Of a stretch of 64,000 bases of DNA, positions 46,129 to 55,423 are shown in pieces (the stretch's first letter is position 1; the number at the start of each line of letters is the position of its first letter). A program made the translations under genes and the position numbers. The notes beneath the pieces were generated by a model. It did no database searches. It was not told the origin of the DNA and saw only the letters and a list, made by a program, of their open reading frames with translations. The stretch is from Paenibacillus sp. D2_2 (GTDB lineage: Bacteria > Bacillota > Bacilli > Paenibacillales > Paenibacillaceae). The stretch lies in contig NZ_CP133605.1 of NCBI RefSeq assembly GCF_031199965.1, positions 2,078,501-2,142,500 on the forward strand, given 5' to 3'.

Positions 46129-46671
46129 ATGAGCAATCCGCATGACGAGCATGAATCGTCGCATAAACCGCCCATCCGTAAGGAAATGTCCCGGCGGCAG
46201 TTTCTTACATATACCTTGGGAGGCGCTACTGCATTTATGGTAGGTGGAGTGACGCTTCCGATGGTTCGCTTTGCCGTAGATCCGATTTTGCATAAAAAGG
46301 GCGAGGGCGCTTTCATTAAAGTGGTCGAAGCCAGCAAAATAACGAATGAGCCGCAAGAGTTCAATTTTGAACTTCCACAGCAGGATGGCTGGTATTCCAG
46401 TGTCGCCTCGCTCACGGCGTGGATTCGTAAAGACGAGAGCGGCAAAATTTATGCGCTTTCACCGATATGTAAACATTTAGGATGTACGGTCGGTTGGAAC
46501 AATGACAAGAGTTTTCCTAACGAATACCACTGTCCTTGTCACGGAGCGCACTATACGAAGGACGGTAAGCAACTTGCAGTTGCACCGAAACCGCTTGATG
46601 AGTATAAGGTTATGCTCAAGGATGATTGGGTCTATCTCGGCGACATTGTTGCCAATACAAGAGTGAAGTAA
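46129..46671 (+). CDS. qcrA: Menaquinol:cytochrome c reductase Rieske subunit
   Basis: 180 residues. Twin-arginine-like N-terminus (MSRRQFLTYTLGG), anchor helix, and Rieske boxes CKHLGCTVGW and YHCPCHGAHY that bind the 2Fe-2S cluster. The start at 46129 follows AAGGGGG. Confidence 0.96.
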   Translation: MSNPHDEHESSHKPPIRKEMSRRQFLTYTLGGATAFMVGGVTLPMVRFAVDPILHKKGEGAFIKVVEASKITNEPQEFNFELPQQDGWYSSVASLTAWIRKDESGKIYALSPICKHLGCTVGWNNDKSFPNEYHCPCHGAHYTKDGKQLAVAPKPLDEYKVMLKDDWVYLGDIVANTRVK

Positions 46672-46687
46672 GGAGGCGTAGATTCGG

Positions 46688-47359
46688 ATGTTTAAGAATA
46701 TGTATAACTGGATTGACGAACGTCTCGATATCACGCCGATCTGGAGAGATGTTGCTGATCATGAAGTACCAGAACATGTTAACCCGGCGCATCATTTCTC
46801 CGCCTTTGTGTATTGCTTCGGTGGATTGACGTTTTTTATTACTGTTATCCAGATTTTGTCGGGAATGTTCCTGACGATGTATTATGTACCTGATATTGTG
46901 AATGCTTATGCCAGTGTTGAATATTTGCAGACCCAGGTTGCCTTTGGGCAGATCGTTCGCGGGATGCATCACTGGGGAGCAAGTCTTGTTATCGTAATGA
47001 TGTTCCTACATACGTTGCGCGTATTCTTTACTGGTTCTTACAAAGCACCACGTGAAATGAACTGGGTTGTTGGGATGCTGATCTTCTTCGTCATGATCGG
47101 GCTCGGTCTGACTGGTTATTTGTTGCCATGGGATAACAAATCCTATTTCGCAACCAAGGTTACGCTGGAGATTGCTAATTCAGTTCCGGTACTGGGACCG
47201 ATCATTAAGGAATTGCTGCAAGGTGGAACTATTGTCGGTGCCGAAACGCTGACCCGCTTCTTCGCGATCCATGTCTTCTTCCTTCCGGCAGTACTGCTGC
47301 TCTTACTGGTAGGACATTTTATCATGATCCGCAGACAAGGGATCTCCGGACCTCTATAA
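46688..47359 (+). CDS. qcrB: Menaquinol:cytochrome c reductase cytochrome b subunit
   Basis: 223 residues, four membrane helices of the N-terminal cytochrome b half. Heme ligands in GMHHWGASLVIVMMFLHTLR and in the FAIHVFFLPAVLLLLLVGH segment. ATG after AAGGAGG. The stop codon falls inside a minimal repeat copy. Confidence 0.97.
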   Translation: MFKNMYNWIDERLDITPIWRDVADHEVPEHVNPAHHFSAFVYCFGGLTFFITVIQILSGMFLTMYYVPDIVNAYASVEYLQTQVAFGQIVRGMHHWGASLVIVMMFLHTLRVFFTGSYKAPREMNWVVGMLIFFVMIGLGLTGYLLPWDNKSYFATKVTLEIANSVPVLGPIIKELLQGGTIVGAETLTRFFAIHVFFLPAVLLLLLVGHFIMIRRQGISGPL

Positions 47360-47383
47360 GTGTGAGTTCATGAACAACCTCTA
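47354..47383. repeat. Minimal copy of the intergenic repeat inside the qcr operon
   Basis: TATAAGTGTGAGTTCATGAA then CAACCTCTAT: both outer ends with no interior. It overlaps the qcrB stop codon. Confidence 0.5.
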
Positions 47384-47416
47384 TTTAAATATTAATGAAT
47401 GAAGGGAGGCATTTAC

Positions 47417-48298
47417 ATGGCTCACGGAGACAAATCGAAAGAAAAAGTCGTATATGTCGGTGATTCTCGTGTTCGTAAAGGCGATGGCTTTGTTACACCT
47501 CCCGACTACACGGCTTATCCCGGAAAATCAGAAGCGTTCATTCCGAACTTTCTGCTGAAGGAATGGATGGTTGGTGTTGTCGTGCTTGTCGGGTTCCTCG
47601 TGCTCACGATTTCCGAACCGGCACCGCTCGGATTTCCGGCTAACCCTAGTGCTCAGGTCATTCCAATGCCAGACTGGTACTTTCTGTTCCTGTACCAATA
47701 CTTGAAATATCCATATGCTTCTGGAGATTTTGTAGTTCTCGGAACGCTTGGGATTCCAGGTGTTGCCTTTGGTTCTCTATTGTTGGCTCCATTTCTCGAT
47801 CGTGGCAAGGAGCGCAGATTCTATAAGCGGCCGATTGCGTCGTCGTTGATGCTTCTGTCGATAGCATCGTTGGTCTATTTGACCAATTTCGCCTGGACGC
47901 ACTATCAACACGAGCTGAAGGCTTCAGGCCTTAAGCCGGAGCATATCCAGCGTGAAGAGAAGGCGCGTGAGAATCGGGAGAAGGGTCTACCGACAACGAA
48001 TGCCGTTCAGAATAAAGAGATTGCTATCGTTGACAAGGATGATCCAGCGATGGAATCCTTTAAGAAGGCGACCTGTATCAGTTGTCATGGCGGAGATTTG
48101 AAAGGTGGAGGTGGGCCATCGCTACGCGGTATAGGTGATAAACATAATAAAGATGAGATTCTGACCATTATTAAAGAAGGCTTTAATGGTAGAATGCAAC
48201 CAATGTATGATACTGCGAAAGCGAATGGCTTAAGCGATGATGATATCGATCATCTAGCGGATTGGCTTGCGAAGCAGAAGGCTGAAACTGTAAAATAG
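47417..48298 (+). CDS. qcrC: Menaquinol:cytochrome c reductase cytochrome b/c subunit
   Basis: 293 residues: C-terminal part of cytochrome b (three helices, PMPDWYFLFLYQYLKY) fused to a cytochrome c domain with CISCH near residue 219 and methionine-containing MQPMYD. ATG at 47417 after GAAGGGAGG; the upstream ATG at 47399 overlaps that site. Confidence 0.96.
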   Translation: MAHGDKSKEKVVYVGDSRVRKGDGFVTPPDYTAYPGKSEAFIPNFLLKEWMVGVVVLVGFLVLTISEPAPLGFPANPSAQVIPMPDWYFLFLYQYLKYPYASGDFVVLGTLGIPGVAFGSLLLAPFLDRGKERRFYKRPIASSLMLLSIASLVYLTNFAWTHYQHELKASGLKPEHIQREEKARENREKGLPTTNAVQNKEIAIVDKDDPAMESFKKATCISCHGGDLKGGGGPSLRGIGDKHNKDEILTIIKEGFNGRMQPMYDTAKANGLSDDDIDHLADWLAKQKAETVK

Positions 48299-48311
48299 TA
48301 ATAGCTGGATG

Positions 48312-48340
48312 AACCTGATCGTGAATACGATCAGGTTTTT
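48312..48340 (+). terminator. Terminator of qcrABC
   Basis: AACCTGATCGT pairs perfectly with ACGATCAGGTT, then T run. Confidence 0.92.
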
Positions 48341-48386
48341 ACATATCTATCGGGCTAGTCCCGCCTAATGGAGAGGAGAATAAGGC

Positions 48387-49013
48387 TTGAGGCTGTCGAT
48401 TTTGTGGAGCAAGTCATTGCTCGGGAATAAATACATATTATGGTGTCTATTTATTGTGAATCTGCTCGGAACGATCTACGGATATATTTGGTACGATGAT
48501 CAGCTGCGGATGACGTGGGAGACTCAGCCGCATTGGTTGATTGTATTTGTTCCAGACAGTCCTACAGCTAGTTTGTTCTTTACTGCAGCTCTATTATTTT
48601 TATTATTCCCTAAGAAGTTAGGCAAATTCTATTTCATCCGTACGATAATTGAAGGATTAGCTGTCGTAACGAGTATCAAATACGGAGTTTGGGCGGTCAC
48701 GATTATTTTTGCAGGAGCAGCCCAGGGAAATGCACTGGGGTGGCAGGATTGGATGTTGGTCGCATCCCATCTGGCTATGGCGGTCGAAGCTTTATTATAT
48801 GTTCGCCTGTTTAAATTCGGCACATTGATGCTGATAGCTGCGTGGTGTTGGGCGCTATTGAATGACCTGATTGATTACAGCTTCGGGGTTTACCCGTGGT
48901 TGCCAGAAGTACTATGGAATGATGTGAACACGGTGATGATCTTTACCTTTGCCCTAACCTGCGCCAGTGCACTTGCTGGTTGGATGGCGCTCAAGGCGGC
49001 AAAACGATGGTAG
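48387..49013 (+). CDS. ypjA: DUF1405 membrane protein (YpjA)
   Basis: 208 residues, about six helices, with GYIWYDDQL and FVPDSPTASLFF typical of DUF1405. TTG start after GGAGAGGAG. Same position as B. subtilis ypjA. Function unknown. Confidence 0.88.
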   Translation: MRLSILWSKSLLGNKYILWCLFIVNLLGTIYGYIWYDDQLRMTWETQPHWLIVFVPDSPTASLFFTAALLFLLFPKKLGKFYFIRTIIEGLAVVTSIKYGVWAVTIIFAGAAQGNALGWQDWMLVASHLAMAVEALLYVRLFKFGTLMLIAAWCWALLNDLIDYSFGVYPWLPEVLWNDVNTVMIFTFALTCASALAGWMALKAAKRW

Positions 49014-49020
49014 TAAGCTT

Positions 49021-49205
49021 ATAGTACGTGTTCAAAAAGTTCGGTTTTCAGCACCGAGAAGGTTGGATGAAGCTAGGGCATGAGGAGCGTAGCGTACGTG
49101 TTTTGTACGTGAGCACCGGAAGGCCCGACTGAATTCAAGATTCAATGTCGAATAACTCTCAGTGTTATTTCGTGATCAAAAGCGGACTTTTTGAACTACC
49201 TCTAC
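49021..49205. repeat. Full reference copy of the modular intergenic repeat
   Basis: Left end ATAGTACGTGTTCAAAAAGT, right end GGACTTTTTGAACTACCTCT. The interior holds GCACCGAGAAGGTTGGATGA, TACGTGTTTTGTACGTGAGC and a TCAAGATTCAATGTCGA block, all shared in inverse orientation with the 1284 copy. Outer GTTCAAAAAG/CTTTTTGAAC arms are inverted repeats. No coding capacity. Confidence 0.85.
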
Positions 49206-49262
49206 AGATCAGGTTCTAAGCGTGGACAGCCTACCATAACATGATGGTAGGGAGGGATGTCC

Positions 49263-50150
49263 GTGAAATGGAAAGGATCTAGTCTATTAGCCGCTTTGTC
49301 TATTATCCTGCTGCTCCTGCAAGGATCCCAGGTTTATGCTGACGAGCTACCGGTCGCATCGACTGCGGATGTCAAAATAACGGAGCAGGAAAGAGCAGAC
49401 AAGCTACGGCAACTGGAAGAGGCAACGGAGTTGTTATATCAAGACATGCAGCAGGGCAATACACAGAGAGCGAATCAGGATATGGAACAAGTCATTGAAG
49501 CGCTGGAGCGCCTGTCCTTCAAAGGGTTGACTTCGGTAGAGGGAATTCATGCTCTGGCTGAGAGCATTATGGATGTTAAGGAGACTTTGGCCAAGGCCGT
49601 AGATGGGCAAGAGGAATGGATTAGTTCATCTGCGCGGCTTAGGCTAGCTGTGAACAGTCTTACTCACCCGAAGCAGGCAATGTGGCATCAGTATTATAAA
49701 GTGTTGGGTGAGGATTTACAGCGAATGAACCAGGCTCATAACACAGGGAGCGGAGAGGCATTAAGACAGGCCTATCTTAGCTTGAAATCACATTACGAAT
49801 TGATTCGTCCGGCAGTCGTGATCCGTAAGGATATTACAGAGATCAACCGCTTTGATTCCTGGTTGTATTATGTTGACAGCTTAACGAATGATACAAAAGC
49901 AGATACATCTGTACTAACTCGTACTCTGTTGCAAGGAGAAGCGTTGGTTAAGGAGCTGTTCGGCAAAAAGGGGGATGAACAGGTCTTTCTCCCAATCGCC
50001 GGATATGGAAATCCGTGGAACTGGAGTCTGCTCATCGGTGGTTGGATACTGCTAGCCTTGTTCTATACGGCTTACCGAAAATACCGGGCGAACCAGACGG
50101 TGATCACGATTCCTGGTAATAAAGAAAAGAATGATCGCTTCCGCTTCTAA
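49263..50150 (+). CDS. ypjB: Sporulation protein YpjB
   Basis: 295 residues. Signal-like N-terminus ending near QVYADEL, long helical exported domain, and a C-terminal membrane helix (NWSLLIGGWILLALFYTAY). The GTG at 49263 fits GGAGGG spacing better than the ATG at 49257. Confidence 0.85.
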   Translation: MKWKGSSLLAALSIILLLLQGSQVYADELPVASTADVKITEQERADKLRQLEEATELLYQDMQQGNTQRANQDMEQVIEALERLSFKGLTSVEGIHALAESIMDVKETLAKAVDGQEEWISSSARLRLAVNSLTHPKQAMWHQYYKVLGEDLQRMNQAHNTGSGEALRQAYLSLKSHYELIRPAVVIRKDITEINRFDSWLYYVDSLTNDTKADTSVLTRTLLQGEALVKELFGKKGDEQVFLPIAGYGNPWNWSLLIGGWILLALFYTAYRKYRANQTVITIPGNKEKNDRFRF

Positions 50151-50160
50151 TCAATTTAAG

Positions 50161-50192
50161 AGAGGTGCCCATCAAAGATGGGCACCTCTTTC
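50161..50192. terminator. Bidirectional terminator between ypjB and the YitT gene
   Basis: AGAGGTGCCCATC-AAA-GATGGGCACCTCT, a 13-bp perfect stem that serves both convergent genes. Confidence 0.92.
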
Positions 50193-50193
50193 A

Positions 50194-51060
50194 TTATTCT
50201 TCGCGAAAGCCCTCTCCGTGAACATCGCGAACATCGCTTATGATAATAAAAGCTCTGGGATCCACCGATTTAGCGATGCTCTGAAGACGTCTGATCTCCT
50301 GTCGTGATACGACACAGTAAGCCATTGGTTTATCCTGCTTAGAATAGGCTCCTTTGGCGGGAATCAGTGTGACGCCTCGCTCTAAGTCATTCGTGATGAT
50401 ATCTGCAATCGCCTCAGCATGGTCACTGATGATCATGAATGCTTTGGCTGAATAGGCGCCCTCTTGAATAAAATCGATCACTCTGGAGGCGATAAATACG
50501 GCAACGAGCGTGTATAGAATATTTTCCTTACGTACATAAAAGAGAGATAAGCCAATGATGATTACATCGATGCTGAGGATGACCTGTCCCATGCTGAAAC
50601 CAAATCTGCGGCCAAGAATCCGAGCAATTATATCGGAGCCGCCAGTCGTTCCACCAAAGCGGAAGACAATGCCAAGACCAACGCCAAGCGTTACACCTGC
50701 ATACATCGTAGCGAGAATATAATCGGTCTCTAACATTTCGATCCAGCCTTGGCTGAGAATATGTTCGAATACCCATAAGAAGAAAGAGAGGGAGCAGATC
50801 CCAATACCGGTCAGAATCATCTGCCGCCCGCCGAGAATTTTCCAACCCAGCAGGAATAGGGGGATGTTAATAATTAAGTTCGAAACAGACGGAGAGAAAC
50901 CGAAGGCGTACTTCAGCAGAATTGTAATACCGGTAACTCCGCCCTCCATAAGCTGATTCGGTATTATAAAATATAGTAGGCCAAAAGCATAAATGGCTGT
51001 TCCAATAATAATCGGAACAACGGATCGCGCATAATTTGTGATATTTTTCATATTACTCAT
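50194..51060 (-). CDS. YitT family membrane protein (YpjC-like)
   Basis: 288 residues: five or six helices (GTAIYAFGLLYFIIP, GGVTGITILLKYAFG, GGTTGGSDIIARILGRRFGF) and a C-terminal cytoplasmic DUF2179 domain (ERGVTLIPAKGAYSKQDKPM). The only long reverse gene in the right half. ATG at 51060 after AAAGGAAG. Function unknown. Confidence 0.92.
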   Translation of the reverse strand: MSNMKNITNYARSVVPIIIGTAIYAFGLLYFIIPNQLMEGGVTGITILLKYAFGFSPSVSNLIINIPLFLLGWKILGGRQMILTGIGICSLSFFLWVFEHILSQGWIEMLETDYILATMYAGVTLGVGLGIVFRFGGTTGGSDIIARILGRRFGFSMGQVILSIDVIIIGLSLFYVRKENILYTLVAVFIASRVIDFIQEGAYSAKAFMIISDHAEAIADIITNDLERGVTLIPAKGAYSKQDKPMAYCVVSRQEIRRLQSIAKSVDPRAFIIISDVRDVHGEGFREE

Positions 51061-51108
51061 TTCTTCCTTTACTGGTGAGTAGTATAATCAATTTACGCAA
51101 CTCTTTCA

Positions 51109-51150
51109 TAGAGGTTGTTCTAGAGTCCTTTTTGAGCACGCACTCATAGT
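51109..51150. repeat. Very short copy of the intergenic repeat
   Basis: TAGAGGTTGTTCTAGAGTCC then TTTTTGAGCACGCACTCATA: both outer ends with about 10 bases between. Confidence 0.65.
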
Positions 51151-51231
51151 ATATCTCTAAAAAGAATTTGTTTTCAATTTCCTGTTACGATAACATAAGA
51201 ATTAATTTAGACAACAAGTTGGGGTGATAGG

Positions 51232-51564
51232 ATGAATGAGAAATCTCTAGCTGAGATGCAGCGCGAAGTGGACAAGTATATTTCGCAATTCAAGGAAGGG
51301 TATTTCAGTCCACTGGCATTAATCGCGCGGATGAGTGAGGAGCTCGGCGAGCTTGCCCGAGAGGTCAATCATACATATGGAGAGAAGCCCAAGAAGCCGG
51401 ACGAGCCGGAGGGCTCGATTGAGCTGGAATTAGGAGACATTCTCTTTATTACGATTTGCTTCGCCAACTCACTCGGAATTGATCTAACGGAGGCTCATGA
51501 TAAAGTGATGCGAAAATTCTCGACCCGTGATGCGGATCGATGGACGAAAAAGGACACCGAATAA
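51232..51564 (+). CDS. MazG-type nucleotide pyrophosphohydrolase (YpjD)
   Basis: 110 residues. Metal motif MSEELGELAREVNH (EExxE) and ELELGDILF (ExxD). Hydrolyses non-standard or excess NTPs. ATG after TTGGGGTGATAGG. Confidence 0.92.
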   Translation: MNEKSLAEMQREVDKYISQFKEGYFSPLALIARMSEELGELAREVNHTYGEKPKKPDEPEGSIELELGDILFITICFANSLGIDLTEAHDKVMRKFSTRDADRWTKKDTE

Positions 51565-51621
51565 GGAGCACCTTCATATGCTGTATTAATGAATCAGCCC
51601 ATTTTGGTTAGGGGGCAGCAG

Positions 51622-52155
51622 ATGAAGGTGAAACAGTATTTAAGCGAAGCGTATCGCAGCATTTATGAGAATGATTTTGAGAAGGCACTCTATTGGTTTG
51701 AACAGGCACTAAGTATTGAACCGGATAATGCTGATCTTCATTATCGCCATTCGATCACTAGCGCCCGCAGCAATTGCCTCGACAAAGCACTAGTACATGC
51801 TAGCATTGCGACGACGCTTGCGCCAAATCATAAAGAATATGTGCTGCACTTTGATTGTTTAAGGGCAAAAGAGCTGCTCGGGATTGCCAGAAGGCATCTA
51901 GAGGGGGCAGCAGATGATACGATTAACCGATCTGAACGGGCCGTCCGTTTGCTTGCACGGGCGGGTGAGCTGGACCCTTTATCCGTCGAGGTACAGGCAT
52001 GGTTAGCAATTGCATATGGTGAGATGGGGAGATATGATGCCGCCCTGTCTGCTCTACGCGAGGCTTACTCATTGCCTCAGGACGAAGTGGTTACGAGGCA
52101 ACTCGCTGAATTGGAACAACAACTGGAAAACAAATTGAATCAGTCATCAACTTAG
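51622..52155 (+). CDS. TPR repeat protein
   Basis: 177 residues with tetratricopeptide-like units (YENDFEKALYWFEQALSIEP and GRYDAALSALREAYSLP). ATG at 51622 sits 7 bases after AGGGGGC; an upstream ATG lacks a site. Between the MazG gene and dapB. Partner unknown. Confidence 0.8.
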   Translation: MKVKQYLSEAYRSIYENDFEKALYWFEQALSIEPDNADLHYRHSITSARSNCLDKALVHASIATTLAPNHKEYVLHFDCLRAKELLGIARRHLEGAADDTINRSERAVRLLARAGELDPLSVEVQAWLAIAYGEMGRYDAALSALREAYSLPQDEVVTRQLAELEQQLENKLNQSST

Positions 52156-52177
52156 TTCAAGTGAAGGGGGATTAAAA

Positions 52178-52984
52178 ATGGGGGAACAAATTAGAGTAGC
52201 CGTTGTCGGTGCAACCGGCAAAATGGGCAAAGAAGTCGTTAAGATGGTGCTTAAGGATTCAGAGCTTCAATTGGTAGCGGCAGTAAGTCCATCAGAAGAA
52301 GGATTGGACGCTGGAACATTGGTTGGTAAGTCGCAATGCGGAATCGCGATTACATCTGATCTGGAACTTGCTTTGCTTGAGAGTAAGCCGCAAGTTATGG
52401 TTGATTTTACAACACCTAAAACTGCATATGCCAATACTGAATTGGCGATCAGACTTGGAGTATCTCCGGTGACCGGTACGACCGGCTTTACGCCGGAGCA
52501 GATCGAGCATCTGGACAAGCTGTGCCAGGACAAAGGAATAGGCGGGCTCATCGCTCCCAATTTTTCCGTCGGCGCTATTCTGCTGATGAAATTTGCGGCC
52601 GAAGCGGCTAAATACTTTCCAAATGTGGAGATTATCGAATATCATGGGGATCAGAAGCTTGACGCGCCTTCCGGAACTGCGATCAAGACGGCCGAATTAA
52701 TCTCGAACAACCGTAAGGAACATAGACAAGGCAATCCAAATGAAGAGGAGACCATTGAAGGGGCGCGTGGGGGTTATTACAATGGCTTCCGGATACATAG
52801 CGTTCGTCTTCCGGGGATCTTTGCTCAAGAAGAGGTCGTATTCGGGGATTTTGGCCAGACTTTGAAAATTCGCCATGATTCTTATGATCGCGCAGGATAC
52901 ATGCCTGGTGTTAATATAGCAGTGAAGAAGGTTCTGAACTGTAAAGGAATGGTTTACGGTTTCGAACATTTTATGGAAGAGTAG
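52178..52984 (+). CDS. dapB: 4-hydroxy-tetrahydrodipicolinate reductase
   Basis: 268 residues. Nucleotide-binding GATGKMGKEVV and the substrate motif EYHGDQKLDAPSGTA, with the catalytic region where His is followed by Gly-Asp-Gln rather than the usual HHxxK spacing of some families. Lysine/diaminopimelate and dipicolinate pathway. ATG after AAGGGGG. Confidence 0.96.
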   Translation: MGEQIRVAVVGATGKMGKEVVKMVLKDSELQLVAAVSPSEEGLDAGTLVGKSQCGIAITSDLELALLESKPQVMVDFTTPKTAYANTELAIRLGVSPVTGTTGFTPEQIEHLDKLCQDKGIGGLIAPNFSVGAILLMKFAAEAAKYFPNVEIIEYHGDQKLDAPSGTAIKTAELISNNRKEHRQGNPNEEETIEGARGGYYNGFRIHSVRLPGIFAQEEVVFGDFGQTLKIRHDSYDRAGYMPGVNIAVKKVLNCKGMVYGFEHFMEE

Positions 52985-52997
52985 GAGATGAGACAGA

Positions 52998-53417
52998 ATG
53001 CTTAACGTTGCATTTATTGCCCACGACAGAAAGAAAGAAGATATCGTCAATTTTGTAGTTGCTTATGAACATGTATTTCAAGGGAAAAATTTATATTCAA
53101 CGGGGACGACTGGACAGAGAATTATGGAAGCTACCAGTCTGAAAATTCATCGTTTCTTATCCGGTCCTTTGGGCGGTGATCAACAAATCGGGGCGCTGAT
53201 TGCCCAGAATGAAATGGATCTTGTTATTTTCTTACGCGATCCGCTGATGGCTCAGCCGCATGAACCTGACATTACCGCGCTGCTTCGTCTCTGCGATGTG
53301 CATGGTATTCCAGTTGCTACGAATATGGCTACGGCGGAAATTCTCGTTCGTGCCCTGGATCGTGGAGATTTTGCTTGGCGCGAACTGGTTGAATTGATGA
53401 AACCGGAGTTGAAGTAA
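52998..53417 (+). CDS. mgsA: Methylglyoxal synthase
   Basis: 139 residues. STGTTGQRI and [14 protein letters not shown] bind the phosphate and catalytic Asp region. Converts DHAP to methylglyoxal, a phosphate-salvage bypass. ATGA overlap with bshB1; bacillithiol helps detoxify methylglyoxal, so the pairing makes sense. Confidence 0.96.
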   Translation: MLNVAFIAHDRKKEDIVNFVVAYEHVFQGKNLYSTGTTGQRIMEATSLKIHRFLSGPLGGDQQIGALIAQNEMDLVIFLRDPLMAQPHEPDITALLRLCDVHGIPVATNMATAEILVRALDRGDFAWRELVELMKPELK

Positions 53418-54130
53418 TGAGCGAACCGCTTGATATTTTAATTTTTGGCGCACATGCGGATGATGCCGAGATTGGAATGGCCGGTACAATTGCCAAGCAG
53501 GTTGCTGCCGGGTATAGAGTCGGCCTTTGCGATCTGACGGAAGCTGAGTTATCCTCTAACGGCAATGTTGAACTCCGCAAGCAGGAGGCCGTTGCAGCTG
53601 CTGAGCTGCTTGGGGTCACACTGCGCCTGAACCTCGGATTGCCAGATCGCGGCTTGAACGGTTCTGCAGAGCAGATCGCTGCGGTTACTGCGGTAATCCG
53701 TGAATATCAACCGGCGATTATTTTTGCGCCTTATTGGGAAGATCGTCATCCAGATCATATTGCTTGCAGTAAGCTGGTTGAGGATGCTGCATTCAATAGC
53801 AAATTGCGCCGTTATATGCCGGACAAGCCTGCAGTGGCTGCGCCAGAGCTTTACTTCTATTTCATTAACGATTGGAGAACTCCTGACTTGCTCGTGGATG
53901 TAACGGACAATTATGCGATGAAGGAGCAAGCCCTGGGTTGCTACCGCTCGCAGTTTGGAACAGAGCCGAAGGAGGAAGAAGTAGCACTTACGCCGCTGAA
54001 TCAAGGATATGTAGAAAGGGTTAAGGCCCGGGATTCATTGATTGGTCAGCGTAAGCTTATTCCTTATGCCGAGGGGTTCGCGGTCAAGACCCCATATATT
54101 GTTAATCTATTTGGAACTCGGCGTTCATAA
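53417..54130 (+). CDS. bshB1: Bacillithiol N-acetylglucosaminyl-malate deacetylase BshB1
   Basis: 237 residues, PIG-L/LmbE fold with the zinc motif AHADDAEIGMAG and DRHPDHIACSKLVEDA. Second step of bacillithiol synthesis, before BshC. Followed by bshA. Confidence 0.95.
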   Translation: MSEPLDILIFGAHADDAEIGMAGTIAKQVAAGYRVGLCDLTEAELSSNGNVELRKQEAVAAAELLGVTLRLNLGLPDRGLNGSAEQIAAVTAVIREYQPAIIFAPYWEDRHPDHIACSKLVEDAAFNSKLRRYMPDKPAVAAPELYFYFINDWRTPDLLVDVTDNYAMKEQALGCYRSQFGTEPKEEEVALTPLNQGYVERVKARDSLIGQRKLIPYAEGFAVKTPYIVNLFGTRRS

Positions 54131-54178
54131 GTTATATAGGAACATATCGACCACTACATTATAAGGAGGCCCCCGCCA

Positions 54179-55336
54179 ATGAACCAGCATTTAAAAATTG
54201 GCATAACATGTTATCCTTCACTGGGAGGTTCGGGGGTTGTTGCGACCGAACTTGGTAAACTTCTAGCAGAGAAGGGCCATGAAGTTCATTTCATTTGTCA
54301 TGGAGTACCTTTCAGATTAGGAAGTTTCCATAAGAACATAATTTATCACGAGGTTGAGGTCAGCGACTATTATGTGTTCCGCTATCCGCCTTACGATCTA
54401 TCTCTGGCTACGAAGATGGCTCAGGTTGCCAAGACGGAGAATCTCGATATATTGCATGTACACTATGCAATGCCACATGCGGTATGTGCCTTTCTGGCCA
54501 AACAGATGGTCGGTGACCGGTTAAAAGTGGTTACGACGCTACATGGAACGGATATTACCGTGCTTGCTCAAGATGAATCGCTTAAGGATCTGATCCGACT
54601 GGCTATTAACGAAAGCGATGCAGTTACTTCCGTATCGCGGGATTTAATCAGAGAGACTCGTGAAGTCCTTGATATATCGAGGGATATCGATTTGGCATAC
54701 AATTTCGTGGATGAGCGTGTGTACTATCCTAGACCTTGTCTGGAGTGCCGTGATGATTTTGCTGCTCCCGGGGAGAAGGTGCTTATGCATATCTCTAATT
54801 TCCGTCCCGTCAAACGAGTTAGCGATGTAATCGATATCTTCGGAAAAGTAACTACCAAGATTCCTTCCAAATTGCTGCTCGTCGGCGAAGGTCCCGACTT
54901 GCCTAAGATTCAATGTAAGATCAAGGAGATGGGTCTTAGTGATAAGGTACACTTCCTTGGCAAACAAGACGATATTGCTCATGTCATCTCGATGGCAGAC
55001 GTTCTGCTACTACCTTCGGAGAAGGAGAGCTTTGGTCTTGTTGCCTTGGAGGCGATGGCCTGCGGTGTACCGACAGTTGGATCGATAGCAGGCGGTATTC
55101 CGGAGCTCGTCACCCACGGAGATACCGGTTTCCTTGCTCCTATTGGTGATACAGATCAAATGGCTGAGTATTGTATCTCACTGTTCTCTGACACCCAGCT
55201 GGCGGAGCGTGTGAAGATGGCTTGTCTGGATCGCGCGAGAAATGATTTCAGCAGCGACCGGATTACCTCTATCTATGAAGCGATCTATTACCGTGTGCTG
55301 AATCGCGAAGTGCCTGGCCTCACATCGGTAAGCTAA
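54179..55336 (+). CDS. bshA: Bacillithiol glycosyltransferase BshA
   Basis: 385 residues, GT4 family. ITCYPSLGGSGVVATELGK at the N-terminus and LPSEKESFGLVALEAMACGV as the sugar-nucleotide motif. Joins UDP-GlcNAc and malate. ATG after AAGGAGG. Confidence 0.96.
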   Translation: MNQHLKIGITCYPSLGGSGVVATELGKLLAEKGHEVHFICHGVPFRLGSFHKNIIYHEVEVSDYYVFRYPPYDLSLATKMAQVAKTENLDILHVHYAMPHAVCAFLAKQMVGDRLKVVTTLHGTDITVLAQDESLKDLIRLAINESDAVTSVSRDLIRETREVLDISRDIDLAYNFVDERVYYPRPCLECRDDFAAPGEKVLMHISNFRPVKRVSDVIDIFGKVTTKIPSKLLLVGEGPDLPKIQCKIKEMGLSDKVHFLGKQDDIAHVISMADVLLLPSEKESFGLVALEAMACGVPTVGSIAGGIPELVTHGDTGFLAPIGDTDQMAEYCISLFSDTQLAERVKMACLDRARNDFSSDRITSIYEAIYYRVLNREVPGLTSVS

Positions 55337-55423
55337 TCTCCTCTGGTTGCTTCGTCCCATTGGATATAGGCGAGTGAAGCGTAGGGAGAGGAATCGTATA
55401 TTAGCATGGAGGCTTGCATTGTA

